Source: Catellatospora tritici (GTDB taxonomy: Bacteria; Actinomycetota; Actinomycetes; Mycobacteriales; Micromonosporaceae). Taken from it: a stretch of DNA of 64,000 bases. Below the pieces are notes generated by a model. It worked only from the letters and a program-made list of their open reading frames with translations, was not told where the DNA came from and ran no database searches. The translations under genes and the position numbers were made by a program. Shown one piece after another: positions 50,669 to 58,539 of this stretch (positions within the stretch are counted from its first letter, which is position 1; each line of letters begins with the position of its first letter). The stretch covers positions 1 through 64,000 of the forward strand of contig NZ_JAHRCY010000002.1 in assembly GCF_019083965.1 (NCBI RefSeq). The letters are read 5' to 3'.

Positions 50669-51589
50669 GTGTCGCGGTTCACCCGGCGGTGGCCGGTCAT
50701 CTTCCTGCTCGCCGCGGCGCTGCTGGCGGGCGGTGCCGCCGTGGTCTTGCGCTACACGGTGTGGAGCGATCCGACCGCGACCGCGGCCCGTCTCGACGCG
50801 CTGATGATCCGCATCCTCGGCTCGACCGAGGAACTCAAGGCGTCCGAGCTGCTCAGTTACCACCGGATCGAGGGCGGCACGGTGGCCTGTATGCGGGAGC
50901 ACGGCATGCCCTACGAATCCGCCCCGTTCTTCAGCCGGTACGAGGGCTTCACCGACGCCGACCTCGGCTACGGCACCGGCCGCGCGGGCGTGCTGGACTC
51001 GGTGACCGAGCACGGGCGCCGATTCATCACCAACGTGCTCGGCCACGCGCACATGCCCGCCGGATACTACGAACGCGGCGCGCCACCGGGCGTCGACCCC
51101 GACGGGTGGGCCGCCGTCGTCAACGGCTGCCGAGCGCCGTACGAGTATCGCGACTACCACGACTTCCTGCCGCCGACCGGGGCTTACGAGCTGTCCGACC
51201 TGCCCGGCATCGGGTCGGACATCATCGGCGACTCGATGATCAAGCTCGGGATCATGCGGTATTCGCCGTGCATGGCCGAGCTGGGTTACCAGGTCGAGTG
51301 GCACGGCCGCGACGACTTCCTGTTCCACGACTGGGGGCTGCGGCTGGAGGACGCCCCGGTCAACGGGCGCCCGGCGACCCCCGCGTGGAACGACGCGGTG
51401 GCGGCGCTGACAGCGACCTTCACCGCCGACGCGACGTGCCGCGAGGCTTCGTACCGTCCGGCGATGCGACTGCTCGCCTCGCGCCTGGACCGGTGGGAGG
51501 CCGAGCACCGGGCCGAACTCGACGCGATCCGCGCCGAGTGGCGGTGCCGGGTCGCCGAGGCGGCCGGGCTGCCCACCACGCTGGCCTGA
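50669..51589 (+). CDS. Membrane-anchored hypothetical protein
   Basis: A 306-residue protein with an N-terminal TM/signal anchor (VIFLLAAALLAGGAAVVL), basic residues before it, and about 270 residues outside. There is no lipobox. Recurring Cys residues (VACMREHGMPY, NGCRAPYEY, YSPCMAELGY, ATCREASYR) suggest disulfides; CMREHGMP-like blocks occur in other actinobacterial secreted proteins of unknown role. The GTG start at 50669 follows AGGGGGAT. No family is recognised. Confidence 0.72.
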   Translation: MSRFTRRWPVIFLLAAALLAGGAAVVLRYTVWSDPTATAARLDALMIRILGSTEELKASELLSYHRIEGGTVACMREHGMPYESAPFFSRYEGFTDADLGYGTGRAGVLDSVTEHGRRFITNVLGHAHMPAGYYERGAPPGVDPDGWAAVVNGCRAPYEYRDYHDFLPPTGAYELSDLPGIGSDIIGDSMIKLGIMRYSPCMAELGYQVEWHGRDDFLFHDWGLRLEDAPVNGRPATPAWNDAVAALTATFTADATCREASYRPAMRLLASRLDRWEAEHRAELDAIRAEWRCRVAEAAGLPTTLA

Positions 51590-51711
51590 ACGGCGTCCGG
51601 GTCGGGAGCCCGACACCGGCACCGGCCGTTCATGTCACCGCACGGACAGCGATCGAAGAGACTCCATCTTAGGCTTGATGGATTACACGACTCCAAACAG
51701 GAGGGTGATCC

Positions 51712-52743
51712 ATGGGGGTAATGCGAAGGACCGTGGCGGGCGTGTGCCTGGCCGCGGCAGCGATTCTGGTTCCGGTCGCACCGGCGCAGGCAGTCAGCCC
51801 GGGAGTGCCGGGCAAGGTGGCGTTCATCCGGGGCGGCAATCTGTTCATCGCCGAGACGTCGGGCGCGGTCTGGCAGGCCACGACCGGCGGCGGGTACGAG
51901 CGGCCGCGCTGGCAGCCCGGTCCCGGTGACGGCCTGGTCGTCCTGAAGGGCGGCAACCTCTTCTACGGACACGTCGACTCGGTCGCGCACACGTTCACCG
52001 TCGGCAGCCAGATCACCACCAGCGGCTTCGTCGGCGCCGGAGCGTGGTCGCCGGACGGCACGAAGCTGGCATACGAATACAGCACCTGGGACAACTACGC
52101 GCCGACCATCTACATCGTGGACATCGGCTCGGGCGGCTCGGCGCCGGCCCGCGCTGCTTCGGGGCGCAAGCTGCAGACGCACCTGAGCGCGGCCGCGCAG
52201 CGGGTGTTCGACAGCATGCCGAAGAAGTCCGCCGTGGCGGCGGTCGTCCCGCCCGGCACCTGGAATCCGCTGCGCCACTCGCGCACGATCGCCTGGTCGC
52301 CCAACGGGCGCTGGATCGCCTTTCCCAACGGCGAGTGCTTCGCCATCGTCGACGACTGCCTGTCGGTCGTGGATGTGGTGACCGGCGAGGAGTGGTGGGT
52401 GGCCGCCTTCGGCGGCGGGGGCGCGACCCTGGACGGTTTCGCCACCGAGCCCGCCTTCACGGCCGACTCGTCCCGGCTGCTGTGGACGCAGCAGACCGCG
52501 CCGCGCTACGAGCCGAACCCCCAGATCGGACCGCTGCAGACGATCTCCGCCCCGCCGACGACGTTCACGCCGCAGACCCAGATCGGCGCCGACTGGGAGT
52601 ACGCGGCGATCCCGTCGCCTGCCAACGACGGCAGTGTCCTGGTCACCGCCGGTCGTAGCGGCGTCGCCTGGGTGACGCTGCGCGACGGCTCCACCCGTCG
52701 CTACCTCTACCAGGGCTACCAGCACGACTGGCAGGCCCGCTGA
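51712..52743 (+). CDS. Secreted TolB-like beta-propeller protein
   Basis: A 343-residue protein with a signal peptide (RRTVAGVCLAAAAILVPVAP, cleavage near AQA). The body carries WD40/TolB-like repeats: GKVAFIRGGNLFIAE, AGAWSPDGTKLAYEY and IAWSPNGRWIAFPNG. The WSPDGxxLAY core is diagnostic. It probably binds other envelope proteins. The ATG at 51712 (CAGGAGGG upstream) or that at 51721 could be the start. A hairpin terminator follows. Confidence 0.82.
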   Translation: MGVMRRTVAGVCLAAAAILVPVAPAQAVSPGVPGKVAFIRGGNLFIAETSGAVWQATTGGGYERPRWQPGPGDGLVVLKGGNLFYGHVDSVAHTFTVGSQITTSGFVGAGAWSPDGTKLAYEYSTWDNYAPTIYIVDIGSGGSAPARAASGRKLQTHLSAAAQRVFDSMPKKSAVAAVVPPGTWNPLRHSRTIAWSPNGRWIAFPNGECFAIVDDCLSVVDVVTGEEWWVAAFGGGGATLDGFATEPAFTADSSRLLWTQQTAPRYEPNPQIGPLQTISAPPTTFTPQTQIGADWEYAAIPSPANDGSVLVTAGRSGVAWVTLRDGSTRRYLYQGYQHDWQAR

Positions 52744-52752
52744 CCCACACCG

Positions 52753-52796
52753 TTCGCGGAGGCCATCCGGGCTGTCGCCCAGGTGACCTCCGCGAA
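52753..52796 (+). terminator. Terminator after the propeller gene
   Basis: TTCGCGGAGG (52753-52762) pairs with CCTCCGCGAA (52787-52796), 10 bp with a 24-nt loop that is itself G/C-rich. It begins 10 nt beyond the stop codon. Confidence 0.7.
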
Positions 52797-52861
52797 TCCG
52801 GATGCGGGCCGGTTCGCCGCTGCGTAGCGTCGGCAGTGGAGGGCAGGTCGAAGGGAGCGTT

Positions 52862-53245
52862 GTGGTCCGGCGGAGTCCGCAGGAGAAGAAGGCGTTGAGC
52901 TATGCCAAGGATCGGCGCAACGACTACGGCGAGAACGACAAGAGCTCCCGCAAGAGCATCCGACGCAACAAGCGCACACCCAACCGGTCCGACCGGCATC
53001 GTGCCAGCCAGGTCCTCACCGACGCCGCGGGCGCGACCGTCGACGTCGAGGTGGCCGAGCGTGCCGAGAACGCGCTGCTGGCGAAGAAGTCCATGTGGTA
53101 CACCACGCGCTGGCGCAAGTGGCGGGACGCGCCGCTGGCCGACATCGTGTCGTACAAGCTGCGCCGCCGTGCCGAACTCGGCATCGACACCCCGGACGCC
53201 GTGGCGGCGCGCCTGGCCCGGATAAGCCGCCGCCGTATCCGCTGA
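52862..53245 (+). CDS. Small basic protein, unknown
   Basis: A 127-residue strongly basic protein with the GTG start at 52862 (AGGGAG upstream). The N-terminal half is rich in Lys/Arg and Asp (KALSYAKDRRNDYGENDKSS, then RKSIRRNKRTPNRSDR). A conserved-looking helix follows (MWYTTRWRKWRDAPL, ADIVSYKLRRRAELG). Nucleic-acid binding is plausible from charge alone. No family is recognised. Confidence 0.65.
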   Translation: MVRRSPQEKKALSYAKDRRNDYGENDKSSRKSIRRNKRTPNRSDRHRASQVLTDAAGATVDVEVAERAENALLAKKSMWYTTRWRKWRDAPLADIVSYKLRRRAELGIDTPDAVAARLARISRRRIR

Positions 53246-53279
53246 CCGGGACTGTCGCTGACCGGGACTGTCGCGGGAC

Positions 53280-54251
53280 TCAGCGCAGCGGCACGCGCCA
53301 CCTGCCGTCCGCGACGGCGGTGGCGGTGCTGCCGAGCTCGGCGCAGGCCGCCGCGAACCGGTGGCCGATCCAGTCGGCCTCCCGGGCCCGGGCCAGCCGG
53401 GTATGGCAGTAGTCCAGCGCCAGCGGCACGGCCTCGACGTGCACCGGTCCGCGGTCGTCCACCGTCACCTCGAACAGCAGGCCGAGGTCGTTGCGCAGAT
53501 GGGGATCGACGGCATAGTCGTCGATGAAGTCACCCAGGTCGTACAGCACCGGTCCGTGCGCGCCGTGGAAAACGTGCGCGGAGTGCCCGGCGACCAGCGT
53601 CGCGCCCGCCGCCAGCAGAATTGGTGCCGCGGCCCGCACATGCGGCACGGGACGGCTGGTCATGTTCGGGCCCCAATGCGGCATGACCAGGGCCAGGTCG
53701 GTTTCGGCGGCCATCGCGGCGATCCGTTCGACCAGCCAGTCGGGCACCTGTCGGTGCAGGTCCGCATAGGCGACGCCCGGCGACGTGGCGGTGGCGGCGA
53801 AGTCGGCCGGATGGTCGGTGACGCCGAGCACGCCCAACCGCTTACCCCCGGCGTCCAGTGCCCGCCAGTCGCGGGCGGTGTCCTCGTCCGGCCCGGCACC
53901 GGTCACCGCGATCCCGGCCGCCCGCAGGTGCGCCAGCGTGTCCAGCAGCGCCATCGAGCCGTAGTCGAGGGCGTGGTTGTTGGCCAGCGTCACACACCCG
54001 ATGCCGAGCCAGGACAGCAGTGCCGCGGCGCGCGGCGGAGCACGGAAGAAGAACGGCTTGCCCGGGGCGGCCCAGCGCTCGCCGCGGTCGCTGACGCAGC
54101 ACTCCAGGTTCAGCACGCACGCGTCGGCGTCGGCGCAGATCCCGCGTACGGCAGGGGAGAACAGCTCCTCGAACGCCGCCCCGGTGGCCAACCGGTCGCC
54201 GACCCCGCGCCCGAGCATGGTGTCCCCCGCGAGCACCACTCGCACCACCAT
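53280..54251 (-). CDS. CapA-family poly-gamma-glutamate synthesis-type protein
   Basis: A 323-residue calcineurin-like (CapA) metallo-phosphoesterase-fold protein. Blocks are LAGDTMLGRGV, VLNLECCVSD, VTLANNHALDYG, VMPHWG, VAGHSAHVFHG and LYDLGDFIDDY, which together give the two-metal site ligands. CapA proteins take part in polyglutamate or capsule export, though many actinobacterial members are unassigned. There is no signal peptide in the 53280-54251 reading. It is convergent with the small basic protein gene. Confidence 0.87.
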   Translation of the reverse strand: MVVRVVLAGDTMLGRGVGDRLATGAAFEELFSPAVRGICADADACVLNLECCVSDRGERWAAPGKPFFFRAPPRAAALLSWLGIGCVTLANNHALDYGSMALLDTLAHLRAAGIAVTGAGPDEDTARDWRALDAGGKRLGVLGVTDHPADFAATATSPGVAYADLHRQVPDWLVERIAAMAAETDLALVMPHWGPNMTSRPVPHVRAAAPILLAAGATLVAGHSAHVFHGAHGPVLYDLGDFIDDYAVDPHLRNDLGLLFEVTVDDRGPVHVEAVPLALDYCHTRLARAREADWIGHRFAAACAELGSTATAVADGRWRVPLR

Positions 54252-54396
54252 TCCATTCCACCGCGTCTCGGCCCACTCGACAACTTCCCCGAAATCGCAC
54301 CCCGGTCGGGGCTGGTGCGGCGGAGTAATGGGTGGCGCGGGGGTGCGGAGTTGGTGTTACGGTGCGGCGCCGGTGTTCGGGGCTGGGAGGAAGAGC

Positions 54397-54876
54397 GTGG
54401 CGGAGCTGTCGGTGACGGCGTTTCGTGATGTGGCGGCCGCGTTGGTCAGCGGCTGGGCGACGACCCCGGGCGAGGTGGCGGCCTGGTGTTCGCGCGACCA
54501 GGCGCCCGTGCCCCCGGAGGTGATCGCGTCCTGGGCGACTGAGCCCGACGTGCGGGCATACCTGCTGGTCGACGGCGACGTGCCGGTCGGCTATGGCGAA
54601 CTGTGGGTCGACGACGAGGAGGACGAGGTCGAGCTGGCCCGGCTCCTGATCGATCCGGCTCGCCGCAACCAGGGCCTGGGCCGGGAGCTGGTGCGGTCGT
54701 TGACCGGACTGGCGCGTGAACTCCACCCGACGGTGTTCCTGCGGCTGGTGCCGGGCAACGACGCGGCGCTGGCCTGCTATCTCGGGGCGGGGTTCGTCCG
54801 GGTCCCGGCCGAGCAGGAGCAGGAGTGGAACGCGATCCAGCCGCGCCCGTACCTGTGGCTGACGGTCAGGGCATGA
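54397..54876 (+). CDS. GNAT-family acetyltransferase
   Basis: A 159-residue GNAT protein with the GTG start at 54397 (GGGAGG upstream). The acetyl-CoA motif is LARLLIDPARRNQGLGRELV and motif B is NDAALACYLGAGFVRV. An acidic stretch (DDEEDEVELARLL) is part of strand 4. The substrate is unknown. Its 3' end overlaps the convergent flippase-like gene by 11 nt. Confidence 0.84.
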   Translation: MAELSVTAFRDVAAALVSGWATTPGEVAAWCSRDQAPVPPEVIASWATEPDVRAYLLVDGDVPVGYGELWVDDEEDEVELARLLIDPARRNQGLGRELVRSLTGLARELHPTVFLRLVPGNDAALACYLGAGFVRVPAEQEQEWNAIQPRPYLWLTVRA

Positions 54877-55903
54877 CGGGTTGTGGCTGCGGGGCGTGCA
54901 CCTTGCCGAGGTACGCCCAGATCGCCAGGCCGACCGGGATGATCAGCCAGCAGGAGAACAGCCGGTAGCCGAGCACCGCCGCCGTGGCGGGCGCCTGCCC
55001 GGCCCCGGCCGAGGTGAGCGCGGTGAGCAGGCTGGCCTCGATGACGCCCATGCCGCCGGGGGAGACCGGGATCTGGCGCACCAGCTGGACGACGACGTAC
55101 ACGGTGCCCAGTTGGATGAACGTGAGCGGCAGGTCGAAGGCGCGGGCCACGGCGGCCAGACACACCAGGTCGGCCAGCCAGTTGGCGGCGGCGAAGCCGA
55201 GCGCGGCCCGGCGGTAGCGGCGGGAGATGGTGGCGCTGACGGAGACGGTACGCCGCAGCAGGTCCAGCAGCACCCGCAGCCGGTCGGCCGGCCAGCCGCC
55301 CTCGACCGCCTGAGCCGCGGGTCGCGTGATCCGGTCGGCGCAGTCGGCCCGGTTCCGCGTTCGGCGCCAGATCCGCAGGCCGACGGCGACCGCGACGGCG
55401 CCCGCCGCGCTGAGCACACCGGCCGGATGGGCGTCCCACATCTCCTGGGGCGCCCGGACGACCATGGTGAGGAAGCCGGTGAGGTAGAGCAGCGCCAGAG
55501 CCGCGAACGAGCACACCCCGGACAGGATCATGACTGCCGTGGCGGCCTCGCTGGAGGCGCCCCAGCGGCGGAACGACTGGTACGCGAACGCGGCCGACAC
55601 CGCCGATCCGGCGGGCATGCTGATGGCGATGGCCGATCGGCCGTACGTCACGGCCAGCGCGCTGCGCATCGGCACGTCCACGTCGACGCCCTTGAGCAGC
55701 CAGACCTGCTGCCGGGCGAACATGGCCATGGAGACCCATTCGGCGACCAGCGCCACGAGCAGCCATCCGGGTTCGGCGCCGGCGAGCACGGGCCAGATCT
55801 CGTCCACGCTAGGGACCTTGTCGCGGACGGTGTACAACGCTACGGCGATCGCCACCACAGGCAGCAGCCTGCGGAGCCAGCGTCTGATCGCGGGGTGCCG
55901 CAC
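54866..55903 (-). CDS. LPG-synthase-TM/flippase-like integral membrane protein
   Basis: A 345-residue protein with about eight TM helices of the lysylphosphatidylglycerol synthase TM region/UPF0104 family (MprF-flippase-like, no synthase domain). Conserved-looking blocks are SISMPAGSAVSAAF-like (IAISMPAGSAVSA) and RQIPVSPGGMGVIEASLL. These proteins are thought to flip lipids or glycolipids. The GTG at 55903 is chosen because a perfect TTTGCC-N5-GGCAAA site lies 49 nt upstream; the 56038 GTG would place that operator inside the gene. It is probably repressed by the TetR at 56393. Confidence 0.83.
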   Translation of the reverse strand: MRHPAIRRWLRRLLPVVAIAVALYTVRDKVPSVDEIWPVLAGAEPGWLLVALVAEWVSMAMFARQQVWLLKGVDVDVPMRSALAVTYGRSAIAISMPAGSAVSAAFAYQSFRRWGASSEAATAVMILSGVCSFAALALLYLTGFLTMVVRAPQEMWDAHPAGVLSAAGAVAVAVGLRIWRRTRNRADCADRITRPAAQAVEGGWPADRLRVLLDLLRRTVSVSATISRRYRRAALGFAAANWLADLVCLAAVARAFDLPLTFIQLGTVYVVVQLVRQIPVSPGGMGVIEASLLTALTSAGAGQAPATAAVLGYRLFSCWLIIPVGLAIWAYLGKVHAPQPQPVMP

Positions 55904-55951
55904 GTCCGCTGACGCTACTGCCCGCGGCGACACTTTTGCACAACAAGTAAT

Positions 55952-55968
55952 TTTGCCCACACGGCAAA
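55952..55968. promoter_or_regulatory. Candidate TetR operator: TTTGCC-N5-GGCAAA
   Basis: A perfect inverted repeat, TTTGCC (55952-55957), CACAC, GGCAAA (55963-55968), just upstream of the flippase-like gene. The same core, TTGCC-N5-GGCAA, lies between the tetR gene and the stress-protein gene at 57015. Confidence 0.68.
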
Positions 55969-56039
55969 TCAGTGGGCTCGGCCTATCGCCAACCAGGGGG
56001 TCCGATGTGACCTGATTTGGTGATCTGCTGAGGCTCACG

Positions 56040-56304
56040 CGCGCCGTGATCGTCGTTGTGACGAGGGACTGAGGTTCCTGCCCGTCGTGCGTAGTGCAGT
56101 GTTCTGACCGTAGGTCGCGATCTTCGGCGCCTGCCGCCGTGGATGATTGGCGACTGCGGTCGGAAAGTGAGTTTCGGCTCTCGCGCCGTGCAGTGTTTTG
56201 ACCGGTAGTGGCGATCTTCGGGCCTGTTTCGGTCGATGATCGCTGTCGTCGGTCAAAAGGGCGCTGTGCAGCCGAGATAGTGACCGAAGACGGCGATCAT
56301 CGTT
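56040..56304. repeat. Two related imperfect palindromic elements (REP/MITE-like)
   Basis: GTGCAGTGTTCTGACCG (from 56094) and GTGCAGTGTTTTGACCG (from 56188) begin two copies of a roughly 70-bp element spaced 94 nt apart. Each folds: the second has arms TTTTGACCG and CGGTCAAAA about 45 nt apart, with inner GGCGATC/GATCGC; the first has GACCG...CGGTC with the same layout. A third fragment (TGACCGAAGACGGCGATCAT, from 56281) follows. No coding potential is seen; this fills most of the gap to the tandem repeat. Confidence 0.72.
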
Positions 56305-56388
56305 CAGCCGCCAGCCGCCAGCCGCCAGCCGCCAGCCGCCAGCCGCCAGCCGCCAGCCGCCAGCCGCCAGCCGCCAGCCGCCAGCCGC
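56305..56388. repeat. Twelve perfect copies of CAGCCGC (7 bp)
   Basis: The heptamer runs without error from 56305 to 56388, 4 nt short of the tetR stop codon on the minus strand. Seven-bp units like this can change length by slippage. It lies in the 3' untranslated region of the tetR mRNA. Confidence 0.97.
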
Positions 56389-56392
56389 CGGG

Positions 56393-56983
56393 TCAGGCGA
56401 AGCGGTCTCCGGCGCAGGCCAGGCCGGTCTGGATCGCGTCGGCCAGGGACGACCTGGTCTTCTGCTCGGTCCATTGCGCGGTTACCGTGCGGATCGTCGC
56501 CAGGAACACCGCCGCCATGATCCGTGAGCGCATCGGGTCGTCGTGGTCCGGGTCGCGGGCGGCGATCTCGGCGGCCAGGTCCTGCTCGAACGCGGACTGA
56601 ATGGCCGCCTGTTGGGCGAGCAGCGACGGGTGCCTGCGCAGCAGCCGCAGTTGACCCAGCCAGTTCGGGTCGGGCTCGCGCCGCTGCGCGAACTGGGCGG
56701 CGGCGCTGCGGGTCAGCGCCTGCCACGGCGGCTCGTCGGCCGGACGGGCGCGCAGTCGCGCCAGCAGTCCGTCGATGCGGGCCCGGTCGCCGTAGAGCAG
56801 GGCGTCTTCCTTGTTGATGAAGTAGTTGGAGAACGTACGCCGCGACACATTCGCCTCGTCGGCGATCGCGTCGACGGTCACCGTGTCGAAACCACGCTCC
56901 AGCGCCAGGCGCAGGGTCGCCTCGTGCAGCGACTGCCGGGTCGCTTCCTTCTTGCGCTCGCGCAGCGTGATCGTCGTCTCCAC
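56393..56983 (-). CDS. TetR/AcrR-family transcriptional regulator
   Basis: A 196-residue TetR protein. The N-terminal HTH is visible: TRQSLHEATLRLALERGFDT, VTVDAIADEANVSRRTFSNY, then FINKEDALLYG. The rest is the helical ligand domain of the type that starts with GLLARLRARPADEPPWQALT, as in many drug-responsive TetRs of the AcrR C-terminal kind. The GTG start at 56983 begins VETTITLRERKKEA. It is divergent from the universal stress gene, with the TTGCC-N5-GGCAA operator between them, and the same motif lies before the flippase-like gene. Those three genes therefore form a likely regulon. Confidence 0.9.
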   Translation of the reverse strand: METTITLRERKKEATRQSLHEATLRLALERGFDTVTVDAIADEANVSRRTFSNYFINKEDALLYGDRARIDGLLARLRARPADEPPWQALTRSAAAQFAQRREPDPNWLGQLRLLRRHPSLLAQQAAIQSAFEQDLAAEIAARDPDHDDPMRSRIMAAVFLATIRTVTAQWTEQKTRSSLADAIQTGLACAGDRFA

Positions 56984-57014
56984 AAATGCACACTTTACCG
57001 CTCGGTGGGCAAAC

Positions 57015-57029
57015 TTGCCTCATGGGCAA
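57015..57029. promoter_or_regulatory. Candidate TetR operator: TTGCC-N5-GGCAA
   Basis: TTGCC (57015-57019), TCATG, GGCAA (57025-57029), with extra half-sites on both sides (GGGCAAACTTGCC before, TTTGCGTGTCAGGCAA after). It lies between tetR and the universal stress gene. Overlapping half-sites suggest a dimer-of-dimers site. Confidence 0.68.
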
Positions 57030-57102
57030 CTTTGCGTGTCAGGCAAGCAGTGTCATGCTGGTGGGCGTGGATGCCCCTCGATAGGAAGCGTGAGCAGCGG
57101 AC

Positions 57103-57597
57103 ATGGACACCCCTACCGGCGCCGCCGAGCAGTACGGCCCGGCGGCGCTGCGGCATGACTTCGAGTGCGGCACGGACGGGCCACGCGTGATCATGGTCGG
57201 GGTCGACGGCAGCCCGACGTCCGAGCATGCCGCCGCGTACGCCGCCGGGCTGGCCCGCCGCCAGCGCTGCCGCCTGGTCGTGGTCTTCGTGGGCGCCCCG
57301 TCGGGCTTGGTCGGCACCATGTACGCCGATCTGGCCGTGGCCGCCGCGGACGCGAACGACGAGCTCGCCGACCAGTTGCGCCGGGAGGTGCGCCGGGTCG
57401 CCGAGGAGATGGGCCTGCCGACCACCTTCGTGGTGCGCAAGGGCGATCCGTTCACGCAGCTGCGCGAGACCGCCGACCACTTCAAGGCCGACATGCTGGT
57501 GGTCGGCACATCCGCGCAGGCCGGGCACCGGTTCCTCGGCTCGGTCGCGACGCGGCTGGTCCGGCTGGGTCGCTGGCCGGTCGTGGTCGTGCCCTGA
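57103..57597 (+). CDS. Universal stress protein, UspA family
   Basis: A 164-residue UspA protein. The fold starts IMVGVDGSPTSEHAAAYAAG and the ATP-binding loop is VVGTSAQAGHRFLGSVATRL, matching G-x2-G-x9-G(S/T). The single domain is the usual length. It is divergent from tetR with the shared operator between them, so it may be under that repressor. Role: stress survival or ATP-dependent regulation; not enzymatic. Confidence 0.88.
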   Translation: MDTPTGAAEQYGPAALRHDFECGTDGPRVIMVGVDGSPTSEHAAAYAAGLARRQRCRLVVVFVGAPSGLVGTMYADLAVAAADANDELADQLRREVRRVAEEMGLPTTFVVRKGDPFTQLRETADHFKADMLVVGTSAQAGHRFLGSVATRLVRLGRWPVVVVP

Positions 57598-57657
57598 CGG
57601 GCGTTCGCGACCGGAGCCGACGGGAGCCGGGCGAGGTCGAACCTTCGCGAGCGGAGG

Positions 57658-58074
57658 TCAGGCGTCCGCGAAGGTCGGCAGGACGGTGTCCAGGTGCCTG
57701 AGGATGCCAGGCCAGCCCCGGGACATGCCCTCCAGCGCGCTGCGGCCCAGGGGCGAGTCGAGGTCGATGCCGGCCTGCTCCAGGAACAGCCGGGTGCCGG
57801 TGCCCTCGGGGACCAGGCGCCAGGTGATGGTGTTGTCCAGGGTTCCTTCGGCGAAGCTGTACCGCAGCAGGCGCTCCGGCTGGACCTCCAGCACCTCGCA
57901 CGGCTGCTGTCCCCACTTGCCCATGTCGAGGGTGAAGCGGTGCCCCACCACGGGGCGGACGTCACCGGCGGCCCACCAGCGGGCGTGCAGTTCGGGCTCG
58001 GTCAGGGCGCGCCACACCTTGGCGGGCGGGTGCGCCAGGAACTGGTCGCAGTGGATCACGGCGGGCTCGGTCAC
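57658..58074 (-). CDS. SRPBCC/AHSA1-family protein
   Basis: A 138-residue START-like (AHSA1) protein: ALTEPELHARWWAAGD, GHRFTLDMGKWG, CEVLEVQPERLLRYSF, TITWRLVPEGTGTRLFLEQAG. The GTG at 58074 overlaps the stop of the ArsR gene (GTGA, 4 nt), forming the common ArsR-AHSA1 operon. Such proteins bind a hydrophobic ligand in a helix-grip cavity; the ligand is unknown. The calicheamicin self-sacrifice protein CalC has this fold, but this gene is far from the cluster. Confidence 0.85.
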   Translation of the reverse strand: MTEPAVIHCDQFLAHPPAKVWRALTEPELHARWWAAGDVRPVVGHRFTLDMGKWGQQPCEVLEVQPERLLRYSFAEGTLDNTITWRLVPEGTGTRLFLEQAGIDLDSPLGRSALEGMSRGWPGILRHLDTVLPTFADA

Positions 58075-58394
58075 GGGGACTCCTCATCCAGTACGTCGCG
58101 CAGCGACCGCAGTCGCTCGCGCCAGTAGTGCTCGAAGGGGTGCAGCCACTGGCCCACTTCGGCCAGGGGCTGCGGCTGCAGGTGGTAGAAGCGCTGGCGG
58201 CCGCGCGGCTCCTCGCGCACCAGCCCGGCCAGCCGCAGCACCTGCAGGTGCTCCGAGACCGCCGGGCGGCTGAGCGAGAACCGCGCCACCAGGTCGTTGA
58301 CCGCCAGCGGTCCGGTACGCAGGGCGTAGAGCAGTTGCCTGCGGACCGGGTTGGCCAGCGCACTGAACACGTCTGTCACGCGGGTCTCAGCCAC
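58071..58394 (-). CDS. ArsR-family transcriptional repressor
   Basis: A 107-residue winged-helix protein: SALANPVRRQLLYALRTGPL, AVNDLVARFSLSRPAVSEHL, QVLRLAGLVREEPRGRQRFY. No metal-binding Cys pair is visible, so it probably belongs to the non-metal class that pairs with AHSA1 proteins. It is coupled to the AHSA1 gene. Confidence 0.88.
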   Translation of the reverse strand: MAETRVTDVFSALANPVRRQLLYALRTGPLAVNDLVARFSLSRPAVSEHLQVLRLAGLVREEPRGRQRFYHLQPQPLAEVGQWLHPFEHYWRERLRSLRDVLDEESP

Positions 58395-58539
58395 GGCTCA
58401 AACAATACGTCGGAGTTTTCCGACGCGTCAACACGGACAGGCACCGTCTTCGGCGAGCGTGTTGGCGCGGGCCACCCGCCTGAGCCACAATCCAGCAGGT
58501 CGGGGGACGGGGGAGCCCTCACCGAGCAGGGAGTGCCTC

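Noticed and set aside
56305..56388. CRISPR-like array
   Set aside because: The heptamer units have no spacers; it is a plain microsatellite.
57658..58074. AHSA1 protein as a CalC-like enediyne self-sacrifice resistance protein
   Set aside because: The fold is the same class, but it is coupled to an ArsR repressor as in thousands of genomes and lies 15 kb beyond the cluster.
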